This document shows positions 20,803 to 31,056 of a DNA stretch of 64,000 nt, piece after piece. The position numbers were made by a program, and so were the translations under genes. Source of the stretch: Dolomedes plantarius (Eukaryota > Arthropoda > Arachnida > Araneae > Dolomedidae); assembly GCA_907164885.2 (NCBI GenBank), contig OU015493.1:65160126-65224125 (forward strand), written 5' to 3'. Every line of letters starts with the position of its first letter. Position 1 is the stretch's first letter. The notes beneath the pieces are model-generated. The model searched no databases. It saw nothing but the letters and a program-made list of their open reading frames with translations, and had not been told where the DNA came from.

Positions 20803-21566
20803 GAGGCGTGTTTTTTAAGTTAGTACCGTTTTGAAATAGAAATAAAACTAGTAGACTTTTTTTAACAATTTTATTTTTACATGAAAGCCTGTTCTTGAAT
20901 CTACTTTTCTACATAATTCCCACCAATATTAAGGCACTTATCGTATCGTACAACCAGCTTTTGAATACCATCTTCGTAGAAATCTGCCGCCTGATTAGAC
21001 AACCACTGCAACACGGTCGTTAGACCGTGTTGCAGTTAGGTTATTTGACCTAACTTTTAGACTCGTGATGATCCAATAAATTCTACCACTTATTGTGAGA
21101 TTTAAAAAAAACTGCGTCGTGCAATCCAAAACAAAAGGCGGGGCATGCTGAGTAAGGGGATCGTTTTGCTTCATGGCATTGCCCGTCCACACACGGCCAA
21201 TCGAACTCAACAGCTGATCGGATCATTTGGCTGGGAACAACTTGATCACCCTCCGTATAGCCCCGATCTAGCGCCCAGTGACTACCACGAGTTCCTGCAT
21301 TTAAAGAAGCATTTGGGTGGTCAGCGCCACGACGACGATCTCAAAACGACCGTGTTGCAGTGGTTGTCTAATCAGGTGGCAGATTTCTACGAGGATGGTA
21401 TTCAAAAGCTGGTTGTACGATACGATAAGTGCCTTAATATTGGTGGGAATTATGTAGAAAAGTAGATTAAAGAACAGGCTTTCGTGTAAAAATAAAATTG
21501 TTAAGAAAAGTCTACTAGTTTTATTTTTATTTGAAAACGGTAATTACTTAAAAAACACACGCCTCG
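20802..21566 (+). mobile_element. Palindromic mariner element (3' end duplicated head-to-head)
   Basis: Both outer ends are the mariner terminus CGAGGCGTGT..., flanked by TA. The left 220 bases (20802-21021) are the reverse complement of the right 222 bases (21345-21566), and this copy includes not only the terminal repeat but also the last codons of the transposase. Only the right half reads as the original orientation. At the inner end of the left arm there are two further snapback hairpins: CAACACGGTC/GACCGTGTTG (about 21009-21033) and GTTAGGT/ACCTAAC (about 21036-21055). The element is a rearranged, non-autonomous derivative. Confidence 0.88.
21145..21465 (+). pseudogene. Mariner transposase, C-terminal half
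   Basis: The product shows the end of a mariner transposase: GIVLLHGIARPHTANRTQQ, SFGWEQLDHPPYSPDLAPSDYHEF, LKKHLGGQRHDDDLK and IQKLVVRYDKCLNIGGNYVEK, followed by a stop. In active mariners the second catalytic Asp lies in HDNARPH; here that motif reads HGIARPH, so the Asp is lost. The third Asp (LAPSDYH) is present. The N-terminal DNA-binding part and first Asp are absent. The protein is inactive. Confidence 0.87.
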
Positions 21567-21724
21567 TATATTAAAAAGAAAAAAAAAGTCAATAATAGTG
21601 TAAAAAAACATAAAAAAATAAACGTAAATAAACAGTCAATGGTAATATAAAATAATTTAATTAGGTTGCAAATTTATAAAACTCAGTTGCAATAAAGATA
21701 CGTGGAAGAATGAATCTAATAAGC

Positions 21725-21830
21725 GAGTTGTGGCGTGGTGCTAGAGTCCTGGAATTCGATACATAAGATCGGCGATTCGGGCCCAACTCCTGGGATGAAG
21801 CCTTTTGGCTTCATTCCAGAAGTTTTGGTT
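21725..21830 (+). repeat. tRNA-like (SINE-type) sequence, uncertain
   Basis: TGGCGTGGTGCTAGAG resembles a pol III A box and GCGATTCGGGCCC, about 40 bases on, a B box. A hairpin GGGATGAAGCC/GGCTTCATTCC follows (about 21793-21818). No complete cloverleaf can be drawn, so this may be the head of a tRNA-derived SINE or chance. Confidence 0.3.
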
Positions 21831-22415
21831 AAATAATGAATTATAAGCATAAACAACTTAAAATTTTACTCATACAATATCCATTATTCGGTTTCCGCAA
21901 AGTTCAGTATTTTTTAAATTTTCATCAAAAAAACATCTTTATTTCCATCAAGTTTCGAGAAACTAGCAGTTTTTACGTTACTGCAATCATCTGCAACAGT
22001 TGCCTGTCTCTTCGGAATGGTGTATTGATTTCCAGTAAACGTCCGCCTTTTCGAGCGATAATTTTTGCAGCGAACCCATTCGTTAGGATGTTTTTTATAA
22101 AATTTAAAATTATTTTGAAGCAAAAAACAGTATTTTATATAAGAAAAAAGCAAAAGCAAAGACAGTGAAATATCAGCGTGACGATGTAAACAAGCAATCA
22201 CGAGAATTGAATTATTGCTAGTTTTTCAAAAATAAACCAATAACTGTCAAAAATTATTAAGGATGTTACAAAAACATTATTGAAACTTCAAATTAGAAAA
22301 AAACTAAATTTAAGTGCTGAAAATGAGCAAATTATTGCAATTTTAGGACAACTTCCAGTTACAAAGTTCTACTTCCGGTTTGATTTTGAAAACATCAAAA
22401 AAAAAAAAAAAATCG
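21831..22415. other. Unassigned AT-rich DNA
   Basis: Overlapping ORFs on both strands (21836-22168 plus, 21914-22201 minus) show no recognisable motif. A poly-A run (about 22395-22412) ends the stretch. Confidence 0.45.
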
Positions 22416-22446
22416 ACCTCGCTATATATACATTATATAGCGAGGT
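22416..22446. repeat. Perfect 13-bp hairpin at the start of repeat family R
   Basis: ACCTCGCTATATA (22416-22428) and TATATAGCGAGGT (22434-22446) are exact reverse complements around a 5-base loop. The second copy of the family (41509 onward) keeps only the right arm (TATATAGCGAGGT). A hairpin at an element boundary would fit a Helitron-type or foldback end, but neither is shown. Confidence 0.8.
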
Positions 22447-24115
22447 TGGTGGTTTGTAGTAAGATGAAAGAAGAACCGTTTCATTTGTAGCAATTGTTTA
22501 TTTGCAAACTAACAATGGTGCGTAAGGATAATACAAAACCAATTACAAAACGCCTTTGGCCACAATATTGGAGGTGAAGCATAAGACAAAACAGGGGAAC
22601 ATGAGATATGTACACGTCAAAGCACCTTTGTAGACAATATTAAAAGTTAAATATGACACAAACTCGTGGAAAATGTGATATTTACATTACAAAACCTCTG
22701 TGCACACTATTTCACCGTGCCGTTTCGACGCATCCAAGGAAAGAACTTTAGGGCCAAAAGTCAATTTTTCACTTCGATTTTTAAACAAACAATACAATGT
22801 GTCATTCTGAATTAACAATTCGTCAGAAGCGGAGAACTTAATCTTTAAAATGGTACCACATTTATCGATTTTGGTTAAGTATGAAGGGAAAGTAAAGGAT
22901 CGTCACAAAAAATCACCTTCTAGAAATAATATATAATGCTTTTTCCAAGCAAAAAGAATAATGTATACTTACGCGGATGTTGTCAATAAAGAAACTCATT
23001 AATGAATTCACAGAATGATAATAAAAGCAAACGATTTTTAAATTTAAAAGTACAGTGCGATTGCTACTGGTAAAATAAAAAAGCTAACGCGAGCCATCTA
23101 GGGGAAGAAAAATTGTTTATGTTTATACTTCGATTTTTAAACAAACAATAAGATGTGTACTTCTAAATTAGCAATTCGCACGAAACGGAGATCTTAATCT
23201 CTAAAGTGATACCTGATTTATAGATTTTGGTTAAGTATGAAGGGAGAAAAAGGGATAAAAACAAAAAACGTTTAGCAATAATATATAGATAGATAGATAG
23301 ATTGTGCGATTCAGAGAATACTGGAAAACTATTTTGCTCTTACATGATAAGGTAATCTCATAATAATTTTTATTGTGTGTATAGATCAAATGATTTCAAG
23401 ATATCCATATAGACTGGAATTCTTTTGGTCTGAACTCTACACTATTCAGTTCAGTACTACAGGAAATCAGATGAAGATTAAGCAATTCCTATTATAACAC
23501 TTCTTGGTTAGAGAAAATCACGCCCTTTTTCTTGATAAACAATGAGATAGAAAAGCAACTGTCAATTTAAATAATTTTTCATGATAGAGTACGAAATATT
23601 TTATTCTTTAGTCATAAATGTATGCACTGAGAAAAATTGCGAAAGTTTAATACCATATTTAACTAAACAGTGATTACAGAAACATATATACATAGTATAC
23701 AAAACAGTAATACTCACACGAATTAAATTTTTTAAAGGATAAATAAGTTAAAAACAAAATCTACAATCATACAAAATTCCCCACATGATGAAATTTAAAA
23801 CTGTTTAGTTTGTATACAAATATGTTATGGTCTTTTTTTATAAATTGCTTCCCATAAACTATTTTTCCTTTCACTCCTCCTTCCAAATTAAGGCAATTTC
23901 ACACATTATATATAATAAATTTAAATCCTTAAAAGTAATTCACTTGACAGGAATAAGAAAAAGCAATTTTTCTTTATTTTGTACACATAAACTCAGGTGA
24001 GGATACTGGCGAAACATTTGTTGTCTTTATTTTTAGCAAATGTAACAAAAAGAAAAAGATGTTGCCTAACAAATGAGTTATTGTTACCTTTAAAATAAAT
24101 TGTATGGCAAAATTC
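22434..24115. repeat. Unclassified dispersed repeat R, copy 1
   Basis: This 1.7-kb stretch is repeated at 41512-42540 plus 51841-53048, that is, in a second copy split by the DUF4817-type transposon. Landmarks shared by both are GCGAGGTTGGTGGTTTGTA, AACTAACAATGGTGCGTAAGG, CCACAATATTGGAGG, GTTTCGACGCATCCA and, at the end, AATTGTATGGCAAAATTC. A further copy of only the last 60 bases is at 41182-41235. It contains two diverged internal subrepeats, each with a CGATTTTTAAACAAACAATA stretch followed by GAAGGGA (about 22775-22890 and 23130-23260). I see no coding potential and no terminal inverted repeats. It abuts the Helitron helicase coding region at 24105-24115 and could be non-autonomous or UTR sequence. 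Confidence 0.75.
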
Positions 24116-26160
24116 TCCTTGGAGCTACAAGCTTTGAATTTATCAGAACTGTGGACAGCATAGTTTATGATACTTTCAAGCAAGCAGCTTTCCACAGACA
24201 TTTATTGGACCACAGACATTTATTGGACTTGATGAGGAATGGGATTTTTGCTTACAAGAAACTTCCGCATATCAAATGCCGAAACAACTGCGTCAAACAT
24301 TCGCATTTATCCTTTGTTTCTGTAATCCCATAAATGCATTCCAGCTGTGGAATAAATACCCTAATGACATGTCTATCGAATAATTAAGTAGCAACATAGA
24401 AGCAGATGCATTAAACTTAGCACTATATGATATCAACTTTACACTTATACAACACGGATTGTCTTGCGCTTCATTTGTTCTTCCAATTCCAACAGGAAAA
24501 GCAATTGTAGTTTTACTTTACAACCAATGTGACGAAAAAAAGAAGCAGAAAAAGTCTTAAGATCATTTAATGCAGAAGAACTTCCCGTTTTCAATAAAAT
24601 TACATTATGTATTGACAACACAAGTGATGAAAACAGATATTTTTATTTGGATGGTCCAGGAGGTTCAGGAAAAACTTATCTATATTCAACTCTACTCTCT
24701 TTCATTCCATCATTCCAAGAAGACAAATTGCACTACCATTCGCAACAACTGGTATTGCCGCAATACTTCTAAAAGGTGGACGAACCATTCATAGTGGATT
24801 CAAGCTACCAGTTCCTCTTATCGAAATATCTGTTTCATCAAAGAGAACATCCTCTCCAGAGGCTGACAATCTGCGTCAAAGCTCATCATCATTGATGGAA
24901 TTACAATACTAACAAAATATGGTCTACGTTGTATTGACTTAGTTTTACGTGAAATTATAAAAATCAACAGGACTTTCGGAGAAAAAGTTATTGTGATCGG
25001 AGGTGATTTCAGGCAAACACTTCCAGTAGTCCAAAGAGGTACCCCAGCAGATGTTATTGAAAACTGTATAAAATCTAGCCCCATTTGGAACATATTCACT
25101 CACCTAAGGGCCTGTTCACATAGGAGTCCGTTGCGTTGCGTTAAGGAAAAGATGACATTGAGACGAAAATAAACCAATCATAGGCCTCCAAACGATTAGC
25201 AATGAAATTTTTAACGGCTATGATTGGTTTTTTTTTTTCGTCTCAACGTCATCTTTTCCTTAACGCTACGCAACGGACTCCTATGTGAACAGGCCCTAAC
25301 ACTCACAACAAATATGCGATGCGAAGGACAAATTCAACACAACATGTGGCTGTTGAATATGGAATCAGGATGTCTGTCACAGATACAAGGATTATCGTTG
25401 AATTCAATAGAAATCCCACATGAAATGACAACTGAAAAAAAAATGATTGAAGAAATTTACAGTGAAAACATTGAAAACGTGCAAATAAAAGAACTTGAAA
25501 GGAGAGTCATTTTAGCTCCGAACAACAAGAAAACTCTTGAAATGAATAATTTTATAATTTCTAAACTAAATGGAGAATATCACATACATTACAGCTGAGA
25601 TTCATTCGAATCTGAAGATTCAAACTATGCACTTAATTATCCTCCTGAATTTCTGCATGAATTAACTCCATCAGGAATGCCCCCACATAAGTTATACCTA
25701 AAAAAAGGTGTAATTATCATGTTGCTAAGAAATTTAAACCCGAAAATAGGATTTTGCAATGGCACTCGACTATCAATCACTGGAGTGAAACAAAATTTTA
25801 TAACTGCAGAAATAATTTCAGATTGCAATCTTGGTGATACTGTTTTCTTGCCAAGAATTAACTTAGCTCCAAGTGATTTTCAACTACCATTCGTACTGAA
25901 AAGAAGACAATTTCCTATTAATTCCAGCATACGCCATGATCATAAACAAATCTCAGGGACAAACATTCGAACAAGTTGGAATTTATTTGGAAGAGCCAGT
26001 TTTCTCCCATGGGCAGCTATATGTAGCATTTTCGAGATCCAAAAATCCAGATAAAGTGAAAGTATACATAAAACCAACAGAAATATAAGGAAAATTGTTT
26101 AATGACAATAGATATTTCACAAGAAATGTCGTTCACCGCGAAATATTTTCAAAAAAATAA
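24105..26160 (+). pseudogene. Helitron helicase (C-terminal half), broken
   Basis: The helicase is a Pif1-type superfamily 1 DNA helicase that unwinds DNA during rolling-circle transposition. Motifs in order: GATSFEFIRTVD (24120), Walker A DGPGGSGKTYLYSTLLSF (near 24650; the Lys is kept), ATTGIAAILLKGGRTIHSGF (near 24745), KLIIIDG with REIIKINRTFGEK (Walker B region, near 24890; the usual Asp-Glu reads DG), VIGGDFRQTLPVVQRG (near 25005), then after the MITE LTLTTNMRCEGQ, PNNKKTLEMNN, and at the end [11 protein letters not shown] and [18 protein letters not shown] (motif VI, near 25970). At least six frameshifts and several stops interrupt it. Confidence 0.85.
25108..25296. mobile_element. PIF/Harbinger-type (Tourist-like) MITE
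   Basis: This is a 189-bp near-perfect palindrome with ends GGGCCTGTTCACATAGGAGT and its reverse complement; the arms extend at least 60 bases, to GACGAAAA. It is flanked by the 3-bp duplication TAA (25105-25107 and 25297-25299), the target-site type of PIF/Harbinger. Removing it with one TAA restores the helicase frame exactly (IFTHL-TLTTNMRC). The GGGCCTGTT end is also typical of that superfamily. Confidence 0.9.
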
Positions 26161-26549
26161 AAACCATTATATTGAAAAAGAAACAATTTAAAAAGAAAAT
26201 AAATAAAGATTATATATATTTTTTTACAAACACTTAAATCCAATATTTCATTCTTATTTCATAATGTTTCAATTTTTACAATAGTTATGTTTGATACTAT
26301 TAAAAGACAGAATTTAATATTTCATAATTAATACATGTAATAGAATTAAGTAAAGTGATGCTATTATGTGGAGTTCAGATTTTATTTAAATTTTTTTTTA
26401 AAATTGCATCTTAAATGAATCATAACAGTGCTGATATTGCATAATTTTAAATAATGAAAAATTTGTATAATTTAAATAAAAGAAAGTAGAGAAGCTATTA
26501 AGTATACAAATAATGACTTTGCAGATGTAAATTGATAAAAATTAAAATT

Positions 26550-26581
26550 AACTCGTCATTTTTGACGGGCTAACCACTAGT
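26550..26581 (+). other. Helitron 1 3' terminus
   Basis: The hairpin CGTCA-TTTT-TGACG is followed by GGCTAACCA and CTAG, with T as the next host base. This matches the Helitron rule (hairpin about 10 bases from a CTRR end inserted 5' of T). Confidence 0.8.
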
Positions 26582-27002
26582 AATTAAATATTAAGCAAAA
26601 ACAAAAACCAGAAGTATTGCATAAGTCACATTTCATGACACCTTTCCGACAGTTTTTATTTTTTACTTCAATCACTTTGGTGGGTCAAGTATCCCATCAA
26701 GGATCGTAGGTCATAATCGATATCGCAATGATATATTGAAAAAATTTCAGAACAAAAAGTCATAAAACACTATATTATTTCGAAAACATAATTACATGAT
26801 ATCGCCTTTAAATAAACACCATCAAACCGGAGTTTTAATTCGATTTTTAACATTTTTCCCACGACACGGGACAAAAATATTTCTTTGCGCCAAAAGATCC
26901 CGTTTCATACGATAGTAGAGAGTTGGTTACATTCCTGAATGAGTAGGAAATGCGTTTTTTCATCTGTTCTCAAACCATAAACCTACCTCTCATACCCTGC
27001 AG
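26582..27002. other. Unassigned spacer between Helitron 1 and the zinc-finger array
   Basis: AT-rich, with no ORF or repeat recognised. It ends where degenerate finger codons begin on the minus strand. Confidence 0.5.
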
Positions 27003-27289
27003 ATGAAAGGGGTTTTCTTTAATTACCCTCCGAAGAAAATCTTTTCTCACATACAGTACAGTCGAAAGGTTTTTGTCTTTTTAAATCACACTGTACAGAA
27101 AATATTTTCTTACATACAGTGCAGACGAAAGGTTTCTCTCCCGTGTGGGTGGAGATGTCTTAAATCTCCCTGTCGAGAAAATCTTTTCTTACATACAGTG
27201 TAAGCGAAAGGTTTCTCTCCTGTTTGGGTGCAGTGATGAGTTTTAAATTAGCCTGTTCAGAAAATCTTTTCTGCAGTACATGCGAAAGG
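27003..27289 (-). pseudogene. Degenerate C2H2 fingers downstream of the array
   Basis: Beyond the stop of the main array the same 84-base period continues on the minus strand with broken frames. Pieces such as CTVCKKRFS and linker GEKPF or REKPF are still legible near 27185, 27120 and 27050, but stops and indels separate them. They look like four former fingers cut off by the stop codon at 27290, so the original protein was longer. Confidence 0.7.
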
Positions 27290-28489
27290 TTACTCTTCTG
27301 TGTGGGTGCGGAGATGTCTTTTTAAAGTATCCTGTTGAGAAAATCTTTTCTTACACACAGTGCAGTCAAAAGGTTTCTCTCCTGTGTGGGTGCGGATATG
27401 TTTTTTTAAATTATTCTCTTGAGAAAATGCTTTCTTACATTCAGTGCACGAGAAAGGTTTCTCTCCTGTGTGGGTGAGGAGATGTCTTTTTAAATGATTC
27501 TGTTGAGAAAATCGTTTCTTACACACAGTGCAGGCGAAAGGTTTCTCTCCTGTGTGGGTGCCGAGATGTGTTATTAAATTACTCAGTTGAGAAAATCTTT
27601 TCGTACATACATTACAGGCGAAAGGTTTCTCTCCCGTATGGGTGCGGAGATGTGTGTTTAAATCCCGCTCTACAAAAAATCTTTTCTCACATACAGTGCA
27701 GACGAAAGGTTTCTCTCCTTCGTGGGTGCGGAGATGTGTTTTTAAAACACCCTGCCCAGAAAACCTTTTTTCACATATAGTGCAGGCGAAAGGTTTCTCG
27801 CCTGTGTGGATGCGTAAATGTGCATTTAAAGAACCCTGTTCAGAAAACCTTTTATTACATTCAGTGCAGGCGAAAGGTTTCTCTGTATGGATGCGGAGAT
27901 GTCTTTTTAAAACACCCTTTACAGAAAATCTTTCCTCGCATACAGTGCAGGAGAAAGGTTTCTCTCCTGCATGGATGCGGAGATGTGCATTGAAATTACC
28001 CTGTTTAGAAAATCTTTTCTTACATACGGTGCAGGTGAAAAGTTTTTGTCTTGCGTGAGTGCGGAGATGCTTTTTTAAAACACCTTGTGCAGAAAATTTT
28101 TTTTTACATACAGAGCAGACAAAAGGTTTCTCTCCTGCATGGATGCGGAGATGTGTATTGAAATAACCCTGTTTAGAAAATCTTTTCTTACATACAGTGC
28201 AGGCGAAAGGTTTCTCTCTTGTGTGGGTGCGGAGATGTTTTTTTAAATTACCCTGTTGAGAAAATCTTTTCTTGCATACAGTGCAGGCGAAAGGTTTCGC
28301 TCTCGTATTAGTGCAGAGATGTGTTTTTAAATCATCCTGTTCAGATAATCTTTTCTTCCATACAGCGCAGACGAAAGGTTTTTCTGTATGGGCACAGATA
28401 GGAATGATGGGTACGGATGATGGAAGCGAATGATGCATATTTAAGGCGGCCAACTGTGAAAAATCTTTCACAAAAATTACATTTGACAA
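27290..28489 (-). CDS. C2H2 zinc-finger protein, 13-finger array
   Basis: The product (399 codons) is almost entirely tandem C2H2 fingers of 28 residues joined by TGEKPF-type linkers, as in DNA-binding transcription regulators. I count 13 units. The first is degenerate (the second Cys is Trp, CAVWKKRL, and the last His is lost); the next 12 keep both Cys and both His, with the pattern C-x2-C-x12-H-x3-H. Recognition helices differ (QQGNLKK, KQGYFNT, AQGVLKK, VERDLNT, QLSNLIT, QQNHLKR and others), which suggests a long specific site. One linker is shortened (RIHTEKPF). There is no KRAB, BTB or ZAD domain in this exon. The ATG at 28489 may not be the real start, because a half finger (EIVKCNFCERFF) lies just upstream in another frame. 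It ends HLRTHTEE followed by a stop, after which decayed fingers continue. It could be an active gene exon or a recent pseudogene. Confidence 0.75.
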   Translation of the reverse strand: MSNVIFVKDFSQLAALNMHHSLPSSVPIIPICAHTEKPFVCAVWKKRLSEQDDLKTHLCTNTRAKPFACTVCKKRFSQQGNLKKHLRTHTREKPFACTVCKKRFSKQGYFNTHLRIHAGEKPFVCSVCKKKFSAQGVLKKHLRTHARQKLFTCTVCKKRFSKQGNFNAHLRIHAGEKPFSCTVCEERFSVKGVLKRHLRIHTEKPFACTECNKRFSEQGSLNAHLRIHTGEKPFACTICEKRFSGQGVLKTHLRTHEGEKPFVCTVCEKRFFVERDLNTHLRTHTGEKPFACNVCTKRFSQLSNLITHLGTHTGEKPFACTVCKKRFSQQNHLKRHLLTHTGEKPFSCTECKKAFSQENNLKKHIRTHTGEKPFDCTVCKKRFSQQDTLKRHLRTHTEE

Positions 28490-28540
28490 TTTCTTCTTTG
28501 GTGCGAAGGGGAATCTGCAACTTTTTACATTTAGACAAAT
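28490..28540 (-). pseudogene. Half zinc finger upstream of the array, frameshifted
   Basis: The minus strand reads EEIVKCNFCERFFT in a frame different from the main ORF, then the main frame gives DFSQLAALNMHHS. Together they look like one former finger split by a small indel near 28480. This places the true N-terminus further upstream, possibly in another exon not recognisable here. Confidence 0.5.
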
Positions 28541-28782
28541 TCTACACGTCTCACGTGGAGTACATTAATCTTTGGCTTCAGTAGGGTTCTCCTCGAAGGA
28601 TGGCATTCATTCGAAATACGTAACATTTACTCTTCTGGCATGCCGACATTTCATTATACGATGATCAGAAAATTGTAACTGCCAGCAATACGTTGAACTT
28701 CTAAATTTGTGACCACAAATATTTTAGTTTTGCATCTAACAATCTGTACCGAGCACCTGCAAAGAGAGGAGAAAGGAATTTG
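28541..28782. other. Unassigned DNA upstream of the zinc-finger array
   Basis: Nothing is recognised here. The short minus-strand ORF that ends in it (28654-28839) has no motif. Confidence 0.4.
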
Positions 28783-29182
28783 AATAATTACAAGATAAAA
28801 AGAACTTTTTATATACCATGTTTTTAAATTTCCTGACACAATTCTATGAATTAATAAATACTTTTTAAATTTTTTTGATGAATTATCCCATCAACTTGAA
28901 AGAAAATGAAGTTAACTGGAAGTTAACTAGCGTTTAACTTTTCGTTCCTGTCCCGGCCGAAAGATGGCTGCACCAGTCTACGAAACAAAATTAACTGAAA
29001 ATGAATTCAATTCTGCTTAAAGATGGCTAAAAGTATTAAAATAATGCATTGTCATCGGGTTCTGAGCTATTCTAAAAGTTTCAAACGTCTAGCTAGTAGG
29101 GAAGTTAGTTAAAAATCGATTGCAAGATTTGTACTGGACAAACACACGCACAAACAAGAAAGCAAGTTAATAAAAACATGGT
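28783..29182. repeat. Dispersed direct repeat, copy 2
   Basis: This is the partner of 2498-2916, with the same orientation and the same end points. It lacks about 20 bases present in copy 1 near 2553. The two copies are 26 kb apart and flank most of the left half of the window. Confidence 0.75.
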
Positions 29183-30900
29183 AAAATAAAATATATTAAC
29201 AATGTACCATTTCATATTTTTCAAATGAAATCAATCGCAATGTATAAAAGTTTGTTTGTGGTAGGAAACGAAATATCTTTAAACAAAGATTTTATAAATT
29301 ATGATCTGGATTAATTAAACTGAGCAAGACATTCTTATTCTTTTGTCCTGGCAGATCATGAGGACGTGCAGAGCTTTAATATGTTTGGGTTTGTAGGGAT
29401 CCCCACAAAACTATTGCTATCGGCGCGATCAATAATAGGATAAGAAATATTAATATTTTCCCCTTTATATTCATTTTACTTGTCCGTAATTCAAAATAAT
29501 TTCATCAGTAATTATTACGTTAAACGTTCTGATAAATCCCAGGGATTAACATCTGATGAAAAAGCTCGGTTACCATCAGATTAAAGTTTATAAATTTAAA
29601 ATATATAAAATTATAACAGGAAATAACAAAGATTATGTGGCTTATGGGTTTGTTTAGGCATATTTGTTTGGATTGTAGTTTGGTGGCTACAGATATTTTT
29701 CACCCTGTCTCCACATTTTAATCTGTATGTTGTGCATAAATACATAAGAATTGACAATAGTATAAATTTTTCAAATTTCTTTCCGCTCTTCTACTGCACA
29801 ATAGTGCTTTTATGTGATTCTTCACATAACGTGAATCAAACACTTCAAAACAGTTACCTGTGGACCTCTTATAGTCTATGAGATATATATATATCCGGAA
29901 TCCACGGCTGATAAAGTCTTTCTTAGACCAACAGCTTTTAAATATTGTATTACGAGATTATAAACGTACTGAAAATTCCAAATAAAATAAATCTACACGG
30001 TTATGATGCGATGCTCCTTAAAAATTACTTGTGATAACAATTTTAACTTTTCGTAGCCAAAAATTTTGACTCAGAGCTGCTTAAAGTTTTACCCCTGTTA
30101 TCTCTCTCGCGATTATTTTTGTATTTTTAGACTCTCCGGGTTGTAAATAAAATGAATGAATGTGGAGTGTGACTTGAATCTCAAACAGTCACTGATTGAC
30201 ACAGCCCGGTATAACAGTAAAGAAACAATTTCACGGCCGTAACAGAAAAGAATTACATATATACACTTCAGTAGAAAAATAATTACATTACATATCTAAT
30301 TAAAATTTTGACTGAAGTACAATACTCGTACTGATGCGTGAAGTGTGGCAATAAAAATTTCACCCCTGTAACCTCCGACTTAAGGTAACCATACTCGCTC
30401 GTTTCATAACGTGCGGGAGAGTGTGTGTCGTCAAATGCCGTTTTTTGTTAGGAGGCTAAATGGTCACGGCACCAATTGTTATGAAGCAATAACCGAATAA
30501 ACATGGTTCTAACTGATACGGATAGTAATAAGCAATTATTAATAAAAACATAAAAAAACCTGAAAGAAAAGCTGTTACGTTAGATGTCAAAAGCGTTGTG
30601 TTCGTTAAGCAATAACCAAAATATGCAGATTCTAACTGAATGCTCCAGTAGGGGTTATGAATAATTTAAAAAATAAATAAAGTATGAGACTTAAAAAACC
30701 CAGAAAGGAAAATATTTGAAAAATAAAATCTTAAATCATTTGCCGATAGGCAAGAACGACAAGACTCAGATTTAGAAAAATTAAATCAGAAATTTATTTA
30801 CAGGCGAAATCAAACATAGTTTGGATGTTACATAAGCATTTCAATTTAAAATCACATTTAAATAACTACATTTGTAATGTTTAATTTTAATGTTAATTAA
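29183..30900. other. Unassigned AT-rich DNA with a short diverged duplication
   Basis: No gene is seen. Two diverged direct repeats of about 80 bases share AAGCAATAACC and TTCTAACTGA (about 30480-30560 and 30605-30690). This may be decayed LTR or UTR sequence leading into Helitron 2, but the 5' TC end of that Helitron could not be located. Confidence 0.45.
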
Positions 30901-30921
30901 ATTGTGTTTCACGTTTTATTT

Positions 30922-31056
30922 TGTTGTTGTTTACTGCTGTTTAAGTATCGTTTTCAGCAATGCCTGCTGTGTGGTGAGTCATTCACTTTTGATTTAGTTT
31001 AGTTTAGTTTTGTTGTTTATTGCTGTTTAAGTACAGTTTTCTGCAATGCCCGATGA
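30922..31056 (+). repeat. Duplicated leader in front of the Helitron 2 ORF
   Basis: TTGTTGTTTACTGCTGTTTA at about 30922 recurs as TTGTTGTTTATTGCTGTTTA at about 31012, each followed by AGTA, a TTTTC stretch and GCAATGCC. The second copy leads directly into the Helitron start ATG (31046); the first contains a matching ATG at 30960 that does not open a long frame. It is a tandem duplication of about 45 bases across the start region. Confidence 0.7.

Larger units (their letters stand above)
24105..26580 (+). mobile_element. Helitron 1, 5'-truncated
   Basis: The piece contains the helicase half of a Helitron Rep/helicase gene and then about 420 bases of AT-rich DNA ending in the structure expected of a Helitron 3' end: a hairpin CGTCATTTTTGACG (26554-26567), a 9-base spacer, then CTAG at 26577-26580, followed by T. 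The same hairpin and CTAG-T end occurs at 37918-37947 on Helitron 2. Helitrons replicate by rolling circle, usually insert between A and T and make no target duplication. The 5' part, including the Rep nuclease, is missing or replaced by repeat R. Confidence 0.82.

Noticed and set aside
27003..28058. Plus-strand ORFs rich in SYIQCRRKVSLL-type repeats
   Set aside because: They are the antisense of the 84-base zinc-finger repeat on the minus strand.
27003..28489. CRISPR-like array because of the regular 84-base repeat
   Set aside because: The period encodes C2H2 fingers in one frame; there are no unique spacers, and this is eukaryotic DNA.
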